Source: Pseudomonas oleovorans subsp. oleovorans (GTDB lineage Bacteria > Pseudomonadota > Gammaproteobacteria > Pseudomonadales > Pseudomonadaceae). Taken from it: a stretch of DNA of 64,000 bases. Of this stretch, positions 41,312 through 50,775 are shown one piece after another (positions within the stretch are counted from its first letter, which is position 1; every line of letters begins with the position of its first letter). The notes beneath the pieces are model-generated. The model made no database searches. It worked only from the letters and a program-made list of their open reading frames with translations, and was not told the origin of the DNA. The DNA lies in the NCBI RefSeq assembly GCF_002197815.1, contig NZ_NIUB01000022.1, forward strand, positions 1 to 64,000, in the 5' to 3' direction. Position numbers and translations under genes: made by a program.

Positions 41312-42121
41312 TTGATCCCGTTCGCTGAAATCGACCACGTTCTGATTTTCTTCTCTATTTTCCTCTGCGTAAGCCTGATGATTTACCGAACTCTGAGAGC
41401 CTGGGTGGCACTCGGAGCGTTTTTCTGTGCCTGCCTATTTATTCTGGTGGATGGGCATTATTGGTTAGGAGCTGTACTGCTGCCCGAGGGGCGCAATCCT
41501 CAAATCGCAACAGTGGGCTTGATGCTTGCTTCTGCGGCCATCCTGACCATGCTTGCCGCGCTTCGCCGCACGCGAAGTTTCGACCGGATCATCGTTGGGG
41601 TTGCGAACATCAGTGTTCTGCTCACGTCAGGGCTATTCCACTATGTTCTTGTTCAGCAAGTTCTCCCGGCCTGGGCAAAAGACGCTGCTTGGGGGAATAG
41701 CTACCTTCTGGCGCCGGCCAGTGAGAGCTTTGAGGGCGAATGTGCAGAGGCCAACCTTTCATGCTGGAATGCTGGGCATATCAAATCCGGTGCGCTGCCG
41801 GTCGCATTCAAGCAACAGGTCGAAGGTGTGTACACGTTCTACCAGTCGAACAAGCCTGACGGCGAGGTGGGATACGGATTTGGCGTATTCAACGATCTTG
41901 GCCAAGACGGAGTGGCCGTCATCCTGTTCCATATGAAGGGGGAAGATATTCGCGTCATAGCTGACCCTAAGACGGGTACGCGCATCCACTCGAAGGTACG
42001 GGACTTGTTTTATTTGCTCGACACCACGGCTCACGCGGTTTGGATTGCTGGAGCGTTATTCTTAATTGCATTCCATCGCAGACGCTTTAGCCGAAGGAGT
42101 GCCCGTGCTGATCGACTTTGA
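41312..42121 (+). CDS. Polytopic membrane protein with a soluble C-terminal domain
   Basis: 269 residues from a TTG that follows AGGAGG at good spacing. Four likely membrane segments occupy residues 8-130 (VLIFFSIFLCVSLMIY, AWVALGAFFCACLFILV, VGLMLASAAILTML, ISVLLTSGLFHYVLV). A soluble part with two cysteines (GECAEANLSC) follows, probably periplasmic, and a last membrane segment (AVWIAGALFLIAF) with a basic tail. It overlaps the next gene by 17 bases. No family recognised. Confidence 0.6.
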   Translation: MIPFAEIDHVLIFFSIFLCVSLMIYRTLRAWVALGAFFCACLFILVDGHYWLGAVLLPEGRNPQIATVGLMLASAAILTMLAALRRTRSFDRIIVGVANISVLLTSGLFHYVLVQQVLPAWAKDAAWGNSYLLAPASESFEGECAEANLSCWNAGHIKSGALPVAFKQQVEGVYTFYQSNKPDGEVGYGFGVFNDLGQDGVAVILFHMKGEDIRVIADPKTGTRIHSKVRDLFYLLDTTAHAVWIAGALFLIAFHRRRFSRRSARADRL

Positions 42122-42986
42122 GAAAACACACCGTTCATACCTCGTCGGCTCGATGATTGAAAACGTTTGGCAGTTCAAGCCTACGAACGAGCGCGATCCA
42201 AGGTCAGGATTTTTCCCTGCCAGTCACCAAATATTCAGTAACGCGGCGTTGCAGGTTGCGCTGCATCTTTTTAACAGCATCAACGAGCGCGGGCAGTGTG
42301 TTGGCGTAAGTCACTGCCTGTATCTCAATTTCACTCGCAAGATTGATGGGGTATACAAGCTCAACAACGACAATGGGCGCGTGGCCTTTCACCTTGACCT
42401 CGGCGTCGCCAGCGATCTTTACGGATTCGTGACTGGCTCAGTCGATGATTTCACCTACCGCGTGGTTCGCTCTGGAAGACCTCCCAAGTGCATCCAGGGG
42501 ATCAGCATCTGGCGTGATGGCGCAAGAGTCGCCGTCTTGCGGGTGGAAGATGGCCGCAAGGAAGCGGCCAGTATTGAGGTGGATTTGGACAGGGCGGCGC
42601 AGATCGCGGTAGCGGCGTTCTGTGTTGCCTACGGAAGGCTTCTCTATCCCTCGCTCGGCGAGGCAGCCATCATGGCTATTTTGTCTCCACCACCTAAAAC
42701 CCGCGCATGCGCGGAAAAATCAGCACCCCACGATCAACTTGAGGGAGAAACCGCGTTCGCTTCGCAACAGGCTGGCTCAGCTCAAGCTCAGGATGACCCT
42801 GCAACAACACAAGCCCTGCGGCGGTTGCGCAAAGCGATATGGGCCATAGGTAATCAGAAATGGCCGGGAATGACGCTCAAAGCCCTTCAAGCTATCCAGG
42901 CACTGAACGACCCTGACCACTTACAGGCGCTTATCGATCAGGGTAATGCCGGCGACTTCGCCGCATGGGACAAGTACGCACAGTAG
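42105..42986 (+). CDS. Hypothetical protein, 293 aa, containing a palindrome copy
   Basis: GTG start at 42105 after AAGGAG; a further ATG upstream lacks a ribosome site. Residues 1-195 form a soluble alpha/beta domain; then a linker begins where the window palindrome encodes RACAE, and a helical C-terminal part with QALRRLRKAIWAIGNQKWPG. The palindrome falls exactly in the linker between domains, where sequence is free to vary. No family recognised. Confidence 0.6.
   Translation: MLIDFEKTHRSYLVGSMIENVWQFKPTNERDPRSGFFPASHQIFSNAALQVALHLFNSINERGQCVGVSHCLYLNFTRKIDGVYKLNNDNGRVAFHLDLGVASDLYGFVTGSVDDFTYRVVRSGRPPKCIQGISIWRDGARVAVLRVEDGRKEAASIEVDLDRAAQIAVAAFCVAYGRLLYPSLGEAAIMAILSPPPKTRACAEKSAPHDQLEGETAFASQQAGSAQAQDDPATTQALRRLRKAIWAIGNQKWPGMTLKALQAIQALNDPDHLQALIDQGNAGDFAAWDKYAQ
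42701..42714. repeat. Window-wide palindrome, copy 8 (inside 42105-42986)
   Basis: Perfect core CCGCGCATGCGCGG followed by AAAAAT. Confidence 0.9.
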
Positions 42987-43050
42987 TTTTTAGTGCCGAC
43001 CGAGCATCTGTCCGCCGAATTGCTGCCCTCTCAGAGGGCATTACCTAGGT

Positions 43051-43737
43051 ATGGACATTATCGATATTTCCGCTTCAACCGTTCAGCAGCACAATGCCCA
43101 ATTCCCCCGCGAGGTCGAGATTGTAAGGGAGGTTGATCGCATCCTCCGTATGCGTCTATTCCCTCACAAGCGGGTATGGGTGGACGTGCGATTTGACTAC
43201 GGCATGGCTGAGCATTCGTCTTCGAAAGTCACGCTCATGCAAATCAGTGGTGAAGTTCATGGGATCGCCGAGGTTCGCTTTCAGGGGCTTTTCCTCTGGC
43301 AGGATTTCCAGACGTTCTTCTACGAGGTAGTGCCCCATGAGCTGGCACACGTTCTTATGGAGCTGCGCTGCGCTGAGCGCGGTGTAACCATGGACAAGGC
43401 TCATAGCGACGAATGGATTGATCTTGTCCTGGACATAAATCCAGACGCAGAGCCGGCAGCCAAAGTTAAGGGCAATTTTGACGACAGGCCCGTCAAGCTT
43501 CAAAAGGGTGGTATTGCCTGCGAATGCGACTGTGACGACCTCTCGTCCTTTGTCGTTGTGGCGAACACTCCATCAACTGTCATGAAGCTCAAGGGCGAGG
43601 ATTTGTGCTGCTCAGAATGCAGCTCGGCCTATCGACGAATCCAGAAAGAACATTGGCCCGCAGAAATATTATCTGCGTTGAGTTTTTACGAAGGTGTTAT
43701 GGAGCGAAAGGTCCACAACGCCCCGCTATCTAGGTAA
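43051..43737 (+). CDS. SprT-like zinc metalloprotease-family protein
   Basis: 228 residues. VVPHELAHVLMEL near residue 96 is the HExxH helix, and KAHSDEWIDLVLDIN supplies the third His, as in SprT/Spartan proteins. The C-terminal part has a zinc-ribbon-like set (CECDCDD and CCSEC), also usual for the family. Eukaryotic Spartan cleaves DNA-protein crosslinks; bacterial and plasmid SprT-like proteins are less known. It precedes the HerA/VirB4-like ATPase gene by five bases. Confidence 0.75.
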   Translation: MDIIDISASTVQQHNAQFPREVEIVREVDRILRMRLFPHKRVWVDVRFDYGMAEHSSSKVTLMQISGEVHGIAEVRFQGLFLWQDFQTFFYEVVPHELAHVLMELRCAERGVTMDKAHSDEWIDLVLDINPDAEPAAKVKGNFDDRPVKLQKGGIACECDCDDLSSFVVVANTPSTVMKLKGEDLCCSECSSAYRRIQKEHWPAEILSALSFYEGVMERKVHNAPLSR

Positions 43738-43742
43738 TTTCA

Positions 43743-45095
43743 ATGTCGGCATTTGTTCCATTTGATGAAAAGATTCTAATCGGCTACTGCCCGCAAGGGG
43801 AGGTGGTTGAGTGGTGCTTTCCCTTCCTAAATAACTTCAATGGCTTGTTCATGGGTACGTCAGGTTCGGGTAAGACCTGGACGCTGAGGAACATGATCGC
43901 CCGTGTGTATCGCCGGGGTACGACCTTTCATATTGTGGATGTGAAAGGTGATTTTCAGGCTGAGAACTTCATATCGCAGGGACTTGGCCATTTAGTCTCC
44001 GAGTCCGATTTCAACTTCATCAACTTCTCGTATTTCGATGGCGGTTCGTCTCTGAACCCGATGCAGGTGCCCAGAAGCCAAGATGGCGGCGGGGTCACGA
44101 TGACCATCGAGACAGTGAAGGAGTTGGCCACCAAGTTCAACCACAAGCTCGGCTCGACTCAGCTTGGCTATCTCGGCGAGGTGTTGAAGGCTGTATATGC
44201 TGACTTTGGTATCGAGCACGAAGATGAGAGCACTTGGGGCAAGAAGGCCCCGACTCTCGCTGACGTGTACGAGAAACTGACCCTGGTTTATCAGTGCATC
44301 GTCAGTGGCTTGGACTCTGGTTCTGTCGGCACGATCATGAATGAGATTGGTCGCGCAAAGCGCAAGACCCTTGCAGCTATCCGCAAGGCCAAAGATGAAG
44401 AACAAGATCAGGAGTCAATTTCGCTGCTTTGCCAAGAAGAAGCCGATGCGGCCAGTAATGTCGTGGCTGGAATAATCAAGTCGCAGCTGTCCTATGACGA
44501 ACTGGGGCGGCATGGCATTGGTGAGGAATGGCAGCACTGGAATAAAACCTCTGTTTACTCACTCCGAGATACCATCGGTCAAATGGTTGATAGCCGGCTT
44601 TTTACTGGCGAAGCATCCAAGGTGCGAGAGGGTGCAATCAACGTCTACAACATGACGAACATTTCTTCTGCCCACCAGCAGATCATGATGGACATTATTG
44701 CAAGGCGAACCTTCGCGATGGCCGTCTTGAAAACCAAAATCACAGGTAATGCCGACCCCAAAAGCGCAGGCCACATTCTCGTATGCGATGAGGGCAAGCA
44801 CGCCAAGGCAATATCCAAACAGCCCCTTAGCCCGGTAAACCGTATTGCTACGGAAGGCCGTGGCTTTGGCCTCGGTGTCTGGATGGGGGTACAACAGCCC
44901 GACCAGGTAACACAGGATCAGCTCAGAAACTTCGCTTTCTACTTCCTGCTCAAGACGCCTGAGTCGAGTTCGAAAGAAATGCAGCGGATGTTTAGTCTCA
45001 AGCCGAATCAGTTAAAGCAGTTGGAGTTCAGGGAAAACTGCCTGTACAGCGCCGGCCAAAAGTATGTCTGCGTCCGACAATTCAAAGAGGACTGA
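43743..45095 (+). CDS. HerA/VirB4-superfamily ATPase
   Basis: 450 residues. Walker A GTSGSGKTWTLRNMI near residue 40, a HIVDVKGDFQ strand, Walker B HILVCDEGKH near 345, and a C-terminal LGVWMGVQQPDQVTQD segment with the arginine/sensor pattern of VirB4, TraC and HerA-type hexameric motors. No membrane segment. It is shorter than VirB4 (~800), matching only its C-terminal motor domain. It could energise conjugation-apparatus assembly or DNA pumping. Followed after three bases by a lipoprotein gene. Confidence 0.75.
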   Translation: MSAFVPFDEKILIGYCPQGEVVEWCFPFLNNFNGLFMGTSGSGKTWTLRNMIARVYRRGTTFHIVDVKGDFQAENFISQGLGHLVSESDFNFINFSYFDGGSSLNPMQVPRSQDGGGVTMTIETVKELATKFNHKLGSTQLGYLGEVLKAVYADFGIEHEDESTWGKKAPTLADVYEKLTLVYQCIVSGLDSGSVGTIMNEIGRAKRKTLAAIRKAKDEEQDQESISLLCQEEADAASNVVAGIIKSQLSYDELGRHGIGEEWQHWNKTSVYSLRDTIGQMVDSRLFTGEASKVREGAINVYNMTNISSAHQQIMMDIIARRTFAMAVLKTKITGNADPKSAGHILVCDEGKHAKAISKQPLSPVNRIATEGRGFGLGVWMGVQQPDQVTQDQLRNFAFYFLLKTPESSSKEMQRMFSLKPNQLKQLEFRENCLYSAGQKYVCVRQFKED

Positions 45096-45098
45096 CCC

Positions 45099-45581
45099 AT
45101 GAAGCGAGGCTGTATAGGTCTGACGCTGACGCTGGCGCTTTCCGTGTCCGGGTGTGCGTCGCAAGTTGGTGGTGTCATCCCAAACCAAACCAAACCTCAG
45201 CGCGAGGCTCAGATCGAGCTTGCTGCCCAAGCGGTAAAGGCAGGCAACTTTGAGTATGCAGAGCGTTTGCTTGGCCCTTACATGTACCGCAGCCAGGAAG
45301 GGGAATTGCTTTTCAAGTCCCTTGGGGTTAGCTCTGACGTTGAGAAGAAGGCAGTCGATACCGTTGCCCTGATGCTCTGGGGCACTGGCCGCGATGTGTC
45401 CTTGGAGAAATTCGCAGGACGCTACATGAGCGGATATGAGCGCGATGTAATGTTGTGCAGGCTCGCTGAGCGGAACGCAATCTATGAGCGGGCATACGCC
45501 TGCTGGAACGATTTGGGTGATGTAGATCGGGCCAGAAGGGTGACTCGAACGGAGAGCGCCCTGCGGATTTTGAAAGACTAA
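45099..45581 (+). CDS. Small lipoprotein with helical repeats
   Basis: 160 residues. Signal peptide with lipobox SVSGC; the mature protein is helical, with TPR-like pairs (QAVKAGNFEYAERLLGPYM and YERAYACWNDLGDVDRARRV). Such small TPR lipoproteins often act as pilotins or assembly factors of pili and secretion systems. It ends in a bidirectional terminator shared with the convergent gene. Confidence 0.7.
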   Translation: MKRGCIGLTLTLALSVSGCASQVGGVIPNQTKPQREAQIELAAQAVKAGNFEYAERLLGPYMYRSQEGELLFKSLGVSSDVEKKAVDTVALMLWGTGRDVSLEKFAGRYMSGYERDVMLCRLAERNAIYERAYACWNDLGDVDRARRVTRTESALRILKD

Positions 45582-45604
45582 AAAAGGAGGCTATGCCTCC
45601 TTTT
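45582..45604. terminator. Bidirectional terminator between convergent genes
   Basis: AAAAGGAGGC TAT GCCTCCTTTT. The stop codon of the minus-strand gene lies in its loop. Confidence 0.92.
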
Positions 45605-47114
45605 CGTTATCCGCTTCTTCTTCGTCCACGTCGCTGTCGCCCTGGACTGTGTTGTCAACCGTAGCCCTCGTAATGCGTACTCGATAGGCAGCGGTCCCCC
45701 ATTTCTCCTGTAGGCCTGGAACGAGCTTTTCAAGCTCTTGCTTCTGGATCATCAGCACGGCTCTGAAACGGGTGTTCCCTATGCGGCAGTCGTACAGCCC
45801 GAACTCCGATGCGAAGCTTTTGTAGCTCGTCATCAGTAGCCCCATCTGATTGAGCCGCTGGCTGACCAAGCGCGAAGCAGGGTGTGAAAACGTCCGTGTC
45901 TCATGGTCTAGCTGGAGCTTGCGGTTCAGCTCTACGGGCAGGTGCTTGCCCAGCAGCTCCAGAACTGCGGACATGGGGGTGATGACATACTCAAGAGCAG
46001 GGGTGGACCATCCGCCCGCGTGGCCGGTCTTGTTGAGGTATCCGTTGATGTTCAGTTCGCTGATGGTATCAAGCAGTGCTTTCTCGATTGATTCGAGCTG
46101 TTCGTCTGACAGGCTCTCTATGGCGGCGGTCTTTTCTTCTTTGATCGCGTAGCCGTCACTCAAGCGCAAGGCCTGTATCAGTGCCTCGGTTCGATTGCTG
46201 GCACCAATGGGGAGGTTGTCTGGGTCGTGGTAGTACCGTAGCGCAAGCACCAACGTGTTGCGCTCATCCTCGGGTAAATCCCGGAATTCTGGCTGGGTCG
46301 AAACGATGTAAGCGGCGTACTTGTTGTGGTGCGTTGCGTTTACGTTCTTGGCCCAGGAGTCACCCTGTTTTTTGTAGGCGAGCAACTTGTCCAGGTCATG
46401 AGCAATCCCGGCAACAAGTGCCAAGGGTTCCACCTTGCCGCGCTCGGTGAAATAGGCTTGGACTTTCTTTGCAACGGAAAGCGAGTGCTCGAACAAGGAG
46501 GCATCTGCGTGATGACCTCCAATGCTTGCTGGAACCCCAGCATGGGCTTTGAGCATTGAGTAGATGCTGATGTATAGGCGCTTGTGTGGGCTCAGTTCTA
46601 CGCCTTCTCGTATTACCACGGAGGCCCGGTCAATCCGGTAGAAATTCTGCTCGTAAGGCGATTTATCGACCTTGCCCCCAAGCCACTCCCCCTTTGCAGG
46701 GCCTGGATACTTCGGAAGGATCACCATCAAGTCCGAGCCTTTGATTTCAGCTGCATTGAGGGTGCTCCCCTTTTTTTCAGCGCTTCTTTCGCTCCCATTC
46801 CCATGTGCAGGTTTTGGCGAAAGGTATTGAAAGCCGAAGTAGGTGGCTAGGAAAACGCCACCGAAGTACAGCATTCCCTGGAACATGATCAGCAGGAGCG
46901 CTGCGAGGGTTCCAAGGAATCCCCCTTCGGAGACGATCTGCTTGGCCCACAGTGGCTTGAGCTGATACCAGCTCGTAGTTAGTGCGCTGGTCTGCACGTC
47001 GAGGTGCTGATTCGTCTGGATCAGGTAGTAGGTGTACACCAGTAGCCCTGCCAGTGCGCAGAGCGCAGTGGCGAAAATCCCGGTGTTCTTATTTACCGTT
47101 GGTTTGTTGGCCAT
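45591..47114 (-). CDS. Membrane-anchored HD-domain protein, MOBH/TraI_2-relaxase-like
   Basis: 507 residues. Two membrane segments at about residues 12-32 and 68-95, then a soluble part. GGHHADASLFEHSLSVAKKV near residue 209 and GIAHDLDKL near 240 form the His...His-Asp pattern, and LRYYHDPDNLP continues it. This resembles the TraI_2 relaxase domain of MOBH plasmids (HH...LLEHSLEVA...LLHDIGK). It is short for a MOBH relaxase and such proteins are not usually membrane-anchored at the N-terminus, so a plain HD phosphohydrolase is a real alternative. The acidic C-terminus (DVDEEEADNEKEA) is also notable. Confidence 0.55.
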   Translation of the reverse strand: MANKPTVNKNTGIFATALCALAGLLVYTYYLIQTNQHLDVQTSALTTSWYQLKPLWAKQIVSEGGFLGTLAALLLIMFQGMLYFGGVFLATYFGFQYLSPKPAHGNGSERSAEKKGSTLNAAEIKGSDLMVILPKYPGPAKGEWLGGKVDKSPYEQNFYRIDRASVVIREGVELSPHKRLYISIYSMLKAHAGVPASIGGHHADASLFEHSLSVAKKVQAYFTERGKVEPLALVAGIAHDLDKLLAYKKQGDSWAKNVNATHHNKYAAYIVSTQPEFRDLPEDERNTLVLALRYYHDPDNLPIGASNRTEALIQALRLSDGYAIKEEKTAAIESLSDEQLESIEKALLDTISELNINGYLNKTGHAGGWSTPALEYVITPMSAVLELLGKHLPVELNRKLQLDHETRTFSHPASRLVSQRLNQMGLLMTSYKSFASEFGLYDCRIGNTRFRAVLMIQKQELEKLVPGLQEKWGTAAYRVRITRATVDNTVQGDSDVDEEEADNEKEA

Positions 47115-47245
47115 GGAGCCTCCCGATGTTCCTTCGGTCCATGGTGGTGAAATTTTTTTTCAGAATCCACTCAACAACCTGCCGTTTTGGGGGACTCCAT
47201 CCACCCAATAGGAGACATACACCCAAGAAACCGTTCGAGGTAGTC

Positions 47246-48160
47246 GTGAAGAAAACTCTAGTCGGCCTTGCCGTTGCCCTCTCTGTTGCCAACGCACACG
47301 CATACAGCGATGCAGCGATGGCGAGCGCCGAAGGGCTTTCTGTCTTTGACCGCGTATACGAGGCTGGCAAGGCCCAGAGCGTTACCGGCAACGTCAAGTA
47401 CCACAAGACCGAGCCAGCACCTGCTGCTGTCATCGATCTGTCGCTGGATGCTCCAGTGATTTCGGTGGAGGAAACAGAAACAGAGCGGCGCTATCGCGAG
47501 GTTCTGGCCGAGCTGGAGCAGAACCGCGCCAAGCTCGAATCTGCGCGTGCAGATGCTGAGCGCGTGGTTGAGAACGCCCAGGCAGAAGTCATTGCCAAGG
47601 CTAACGAGCGAGTCTCGATCCTCGAACAGCAGCGATCTGCTATCCACGGACAGCTCGCGCAGATCAAGGAGCAAGAGCAGCGTATCAATCAGGCTTTGGC
47701 GCTCAATGAAGCGGCCATGGCCGAGGCTGCGAAACTCAAAGATGAAGGCGCAAGTCAGGTTGCTTTCATCAAGCAGGAAAGCCAGCAAATTCTAATGATG
47801 GCCGAGAACAGTGCTGTGGCCATCGAGTCGGCAGCGAAGAAGCGCGTCCAGCTGGAGCGAATTGATCCAACCGTAGTTCTTAACGAGCCGGTCAAGGCCG
47901 AGTACCAGTCGGCCACGATGGAAGAAATCGCTCGCGGGATGATGCCGGCAGGCTGGCGTGTTGAGGTCGAGTTCAGTAATCGCCCTGAGCTGGCTGACCG
48001 CCGCTACCAGTTCATTTCCACCGACCCCCGTGACCTCGCGCTTCGGAAGCTCACCAGCTCCGTGCGTGATGCTCGCGTTCGTTTTGCCTACTTCTGGGAT
48101 TTGACCGATGCCAACGGCAATCCCGCACCGATGCTTCTGATCACCGACCGAGACAAGTAA
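47246..48160 (+). CDS. Exported coiled-coil protein with TcpQ/PilL-like C-terminus
   Basis: 304 residues from the GTG at 47246 (GAGG upstream). Signal peptide VKKTLVGLAVALSVANAHA. Residues about 75-205 are a coiled coil rich in Glu/Ala/Gln. The last 80 residues (GMMPAGWRVEVEFSN, PRDLALRKLTSSV, RFAYFWDLTDANGNPAP) resemble the C-terminal domain of TcpQ/PilL proteins, periplasmic partners of type IVb pilus secretins. Its position directly before the secretin gene supports this. Confidence 0.55.
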   Translation: MKKTLVGLAVALSVANAHAYSDAAMASAEGLSVFDRVYEAGKAQSVTGNVKYHKTEPAPAAVIDLSLDAPVISVEETETERRYREVLAELEQNRAKLESARADAERVVENAQAEVIAKANERVSILEQQRSAIHGQLAQIKEQEQRINQALALNEAAMAEAAKLKDEGASQVAFIKQESQQILMMAENSAVAIESAAKKRVQLERIDPTVVLNEPVKAEYQSATMEEIARGMMPAGWRVEVEFSNRPELADRRYQFISTDPRDLALRKLTSSVRDARVRFAYFWDLTDANGNPAPMLLITDRDK

Positions 48161-48172
48161 GGGACTCCCACA

Positions 48173-49825
48173 ATGATGCCGAAACAATCACCGCTGGCCC
48201 TGGCTTTGTCTTTCGTTGCAGTCCTGAGTGGGTGCGCAAATCAGTTTGATATAGATGCTGAAACCCGCTATGGGGATTTGTCGCCGGGCAGGGAAGCCGC
48301 TATGCAGGCCGCCCGAGGCACAACCTTTGTGCGCGAGATTCGAACCGAAGACCTGGCTATGCAGCGCCCGATATTCCTGACGGCTCAGGGTATGTCGCTG
48401 CGATCTGTCCTCCAAGAAACCCTGCCGGGCTACTCCATCATCCCTAGCGGATCGGTCAACTTGAACGATCCGATCGATGTTGCCGCCCAGGGCATGACCC
48501 TCAAGGACCTCATCGACTACATCGAGGGTACGCGTGACCTCAATATCGAGTTAGACGGCAAGCGCGTAACAATTTCTGACTTCGAGACGAAACAGTGGAA
48601 TCTCTCAGCGTTTGCCACGACTCGTAACATCAACAGCATGGTCACATCGAAGCAGTCTCGCGGTGCGCAGGCTGGCAATAATAGCTCCCAGACTGACAGC
48701 GATATTACTGGCTCCACCATTGGGGTGAATCTCAGCGAAGATGAGTGGCTGAGCATCATGGAGGGAGCCCGTCGCATTATCGGCGCACCTAAGCCTGATG
48801 ATTCTTCCACTCAGAGTGGGCTTGGGGGCGCTGACAGTACCTCTGTTGGGCAGGGCAGCATGCCCTCCGGTGCCACTCGTATGCCGGACGGCAGCACTAT
48901 GGTCGGCCTGAACTTCGGCCCATCTATGGAGCAGATTACCCGGCCTTTGAATGATGGCAGTCAAGCGTTCATTGAGGGCATTCGGTCGGTCGGCATCGTG
49001 ACCGCTGGTGGCAAGCCTTCTCAGATGCGAATCCTAGATCGCTACCTCAAGAAAGCGGTTGCTGACGCGACCAAGATCGTGAACGTGTCGGTTAAGGCCT
49101 ACGATGTTGTTCTGAAAGACGGCAAGCAGAAAGGCATCAACTGGGATGCGCTTAGCTTGGGCAGTATTTCGGGCAACACGTTTAATGTTGGGCTCGGTAA
49201 TGCCTCTCAAATCCTAACTGGCGGCGGTTTTTGGAACATTACCGGGTCGTTCTCAGGCGACCGTGGTAATGCTGATGGCATCATCAGTCTGTTAGAAACC
49301 TTCGGACGAGTTGAACTCCAAGATCAGCCTAACCTGACTGTTCGCAATGGCGTGCCGGCTCAAATTTATGCCGGCGAGGAACTGACCTATATCTCTGACG
49401 TAGAGCAGAGCCAGGACGAAAGCGGAAACGTCACCGTAACGCCCAAGCTCGCACGGTTGAAGGTCGGCGTAACCCTGGCGGTGACAGTTCGCGTTCTGGA
49501 GGATGAGCGTCTTCTGGTTGATGTAACGCCCGTTATCGCAAACCTGAACTCGTTCGACACTATCCAAATCGGCGACTACAGCTTCGAAACCCCGCGTATC
49601 GCACTCAAAGAGTTCTCGACTCAACTGATCGTCAACTCCGGTGAGTCTATTCACCTCGGTGGTTTGATCACCGAAAAACTTGAGAACGCTCTTGAACAGC
49701 TGCCTTGGCAGAACAAGTTCACCAAGGCTGTCGTCAATCCGCTGTTCCAGAACATCAACAACCAGCTGGAGCGCCGCGAGCTGGTTCTGGTTGTCACTCC
49801 GACTGTGATCGAGGGTACTCGCTGA
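48173..49825 (+). CDS. pilN: Type IVb pilus secretin (PilN type)
   Basis: 550 residues. Signal peptide with lipobox LSGC near residue 17, so a secretin lipoprotein like PilN of R64 and BfpB. Residues about 60-130 hold an STN/N0-like domain (SLRSVLQETLPGYSII). A Gly/Ser-rich insert near 165-240 precedes the secretin core (about 330-545), with VELQDQPNLTVRNGVPAQIYAGEE and the closing STQLIVNSGESIHLGGLITEKLE pattern (shown by its ends). It forms the outer-membrane gate for the pilus. Its stop overlaps the next start (TGATG). Confidence 0.9.
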   Translation: MMPKQSPLALALSFVAVLSGCANQFDIDAETRYGDLSPGREAAMQAARGTTFVREIRTEDLAMQRPIFLTAQGMSLRSVLQETLPGYSIIPSGSVNLNDPIDVAAQGMTLKDLIDYIEGTRDLNIELDGKRVTISDFETKQWNLSAFATTRNINSMVTSKQSRGAQAGNNSSQTDSDITGSTIGVNLSEDEWLSIMEGARRIIGAPKPDDSSTQSGLGGADSTSVGQGSMPSGATRMPDGSTMVGLNFGPSMEQITRPLNDGSQAFIEGIRSVGIVTAGGKPSQMRILDRYLKKAVADATKIVNVSVKAYDVVLKDGKQKGINWDALSLGSISGNTFNVGLGNASQILTGGGFWNITGSFSGDRGNADGIISLLETFGRVELQDQPNLTVRNGVPAQIYAGEELTYISDVEQSQDESGNVTVTPKLARLKVGVTLAVTVRVLEDERLLVDVTPVIANLNSFDTIQIGDYSFETPRIALKEFSTQLIVNSGESIHLGGLITEKLENALEQLPWQNKFTKAVVNPLFQNINNQLERRELVLVVTPTVIEGTR

Positions 49826-50775
49826 TGGCTCGGTTCAGCCTCGGTAAACCGATAACAATCGGTGGCGAGGAAGTCGTTGTCGTTCGTGACGTTCTGGGCT
49901 CGCTGCAAGCGGATAAGGCATCGGAAACGTTTGCGATTGTGGAACCGCGAGGTGCTGATGGGCGCCCCGCGATATACGTGTCCGAGAACGATCTGACTCG
50001 CTTGCGCGACGACTATCCGGGCATGAAGGTCTACGGCCTTTGGCAGATTCTGTTTTACAACGATGCCGTTCGGATGGGGGCGCCGCTCGTAACGTTCCCG
50101 CTATCTGATTCAGGCGGTCTGTATCTGCTGATGGATGCGGTTGCGGACTTGCACTCGCCAGAGAGCATCGTTTCTTCTGGCGAGTACCTGAACGGCTACA
50201 TCCCTGACAACTACGACGTTGACATAAAAACCGCCAACGTCATTCAGGTAGACCTACAGAATCTCAAGCTTCCGCCGCAGCCTGCGTATACGCGCATCGA
50301 GCAAAGCGGGAAATTGAAGGCTGAGAACAAGCGACGCTGGTTTGTTGTTGCGAGTCTTTGTGGGCTGATCATTGTCGGTGCAGCTGCCTCCAATTACGGG
50401 TTGCAGACTATCTACAAGAGCCGTATGGCCGACTATACGACCAAGAAGACTCTCATCGACGAACTTGATGGTCGAGTCAGGTCGTTAGCTGCTGAGCGGC
50501 TTATCACTCGGCCTGATGACTCTGTGATGTTGTCTCAGTTGTTCAAGTTCTTTGAGCTATATCCGCTGGCGAAGACTCCGCCCCTTACAGACGACATGAA
50601 GATTGGCTTTGCCGGGACGCATGTGCTTGTCACACCGCCCAAGGCGCCAGTCGATCCCGAAGCTGTGATTGCTGGTGCTGATTCGGAGCTTCAACCGGAC
50701 CTTTCCTATTTGGTCACTTTGACGGAGCCGGACGGAACTGATGCGGCTCATTCAGATGGGGAGGGCGATCAATGA
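49825..50775 (+). CDS. pilO: PilO-like type IVb pilus assembly protein
   Basis: 316 residues. The ATG at 49825 overlaps the secretin stop. A cytoplasmic N-terminal part (ARFSLGKPITIGGEEVVVV onward) precedes one membrane segment near residue 174 (WFVVASLCGLIIVGAAA) and a periplasmic C-terminal part. The position between secretin and PilP-like gene and this bitopic layout match PilO of R64-type pili, though it is shorter. It would connect the inner-membrane platform to the secretin. Overlaps the next gene by four bases. Confidence 0.7.
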   Translation: MARFSLGKPITIGGEEVVVVRDVLGSLQADKASETFAIVEPRGADGRPAIYVSENDLTRLRDDYPGMKVYGLWQILFYNDAVRMGAPLVTFPLSDSGGLYLLMDAVADLHSPESIVSSGEYLNGYIPDNYDVDIKTANVIQVDLQNLKLPPQPAYTRIEQSGKLKAENKRRWFVVASLCGLIIVGAAASNYGLQTIYKSRMADYTTKKTLIDELDGRVRSLAAERLITRPDDSVMLSQLFKFFELYPLAKTPPLTDDMKIGFAGTHVLVTPPKAPVDPEAVIAGADSELQPDLSYLVTLTEPDGTDAAHSDGEGDQ

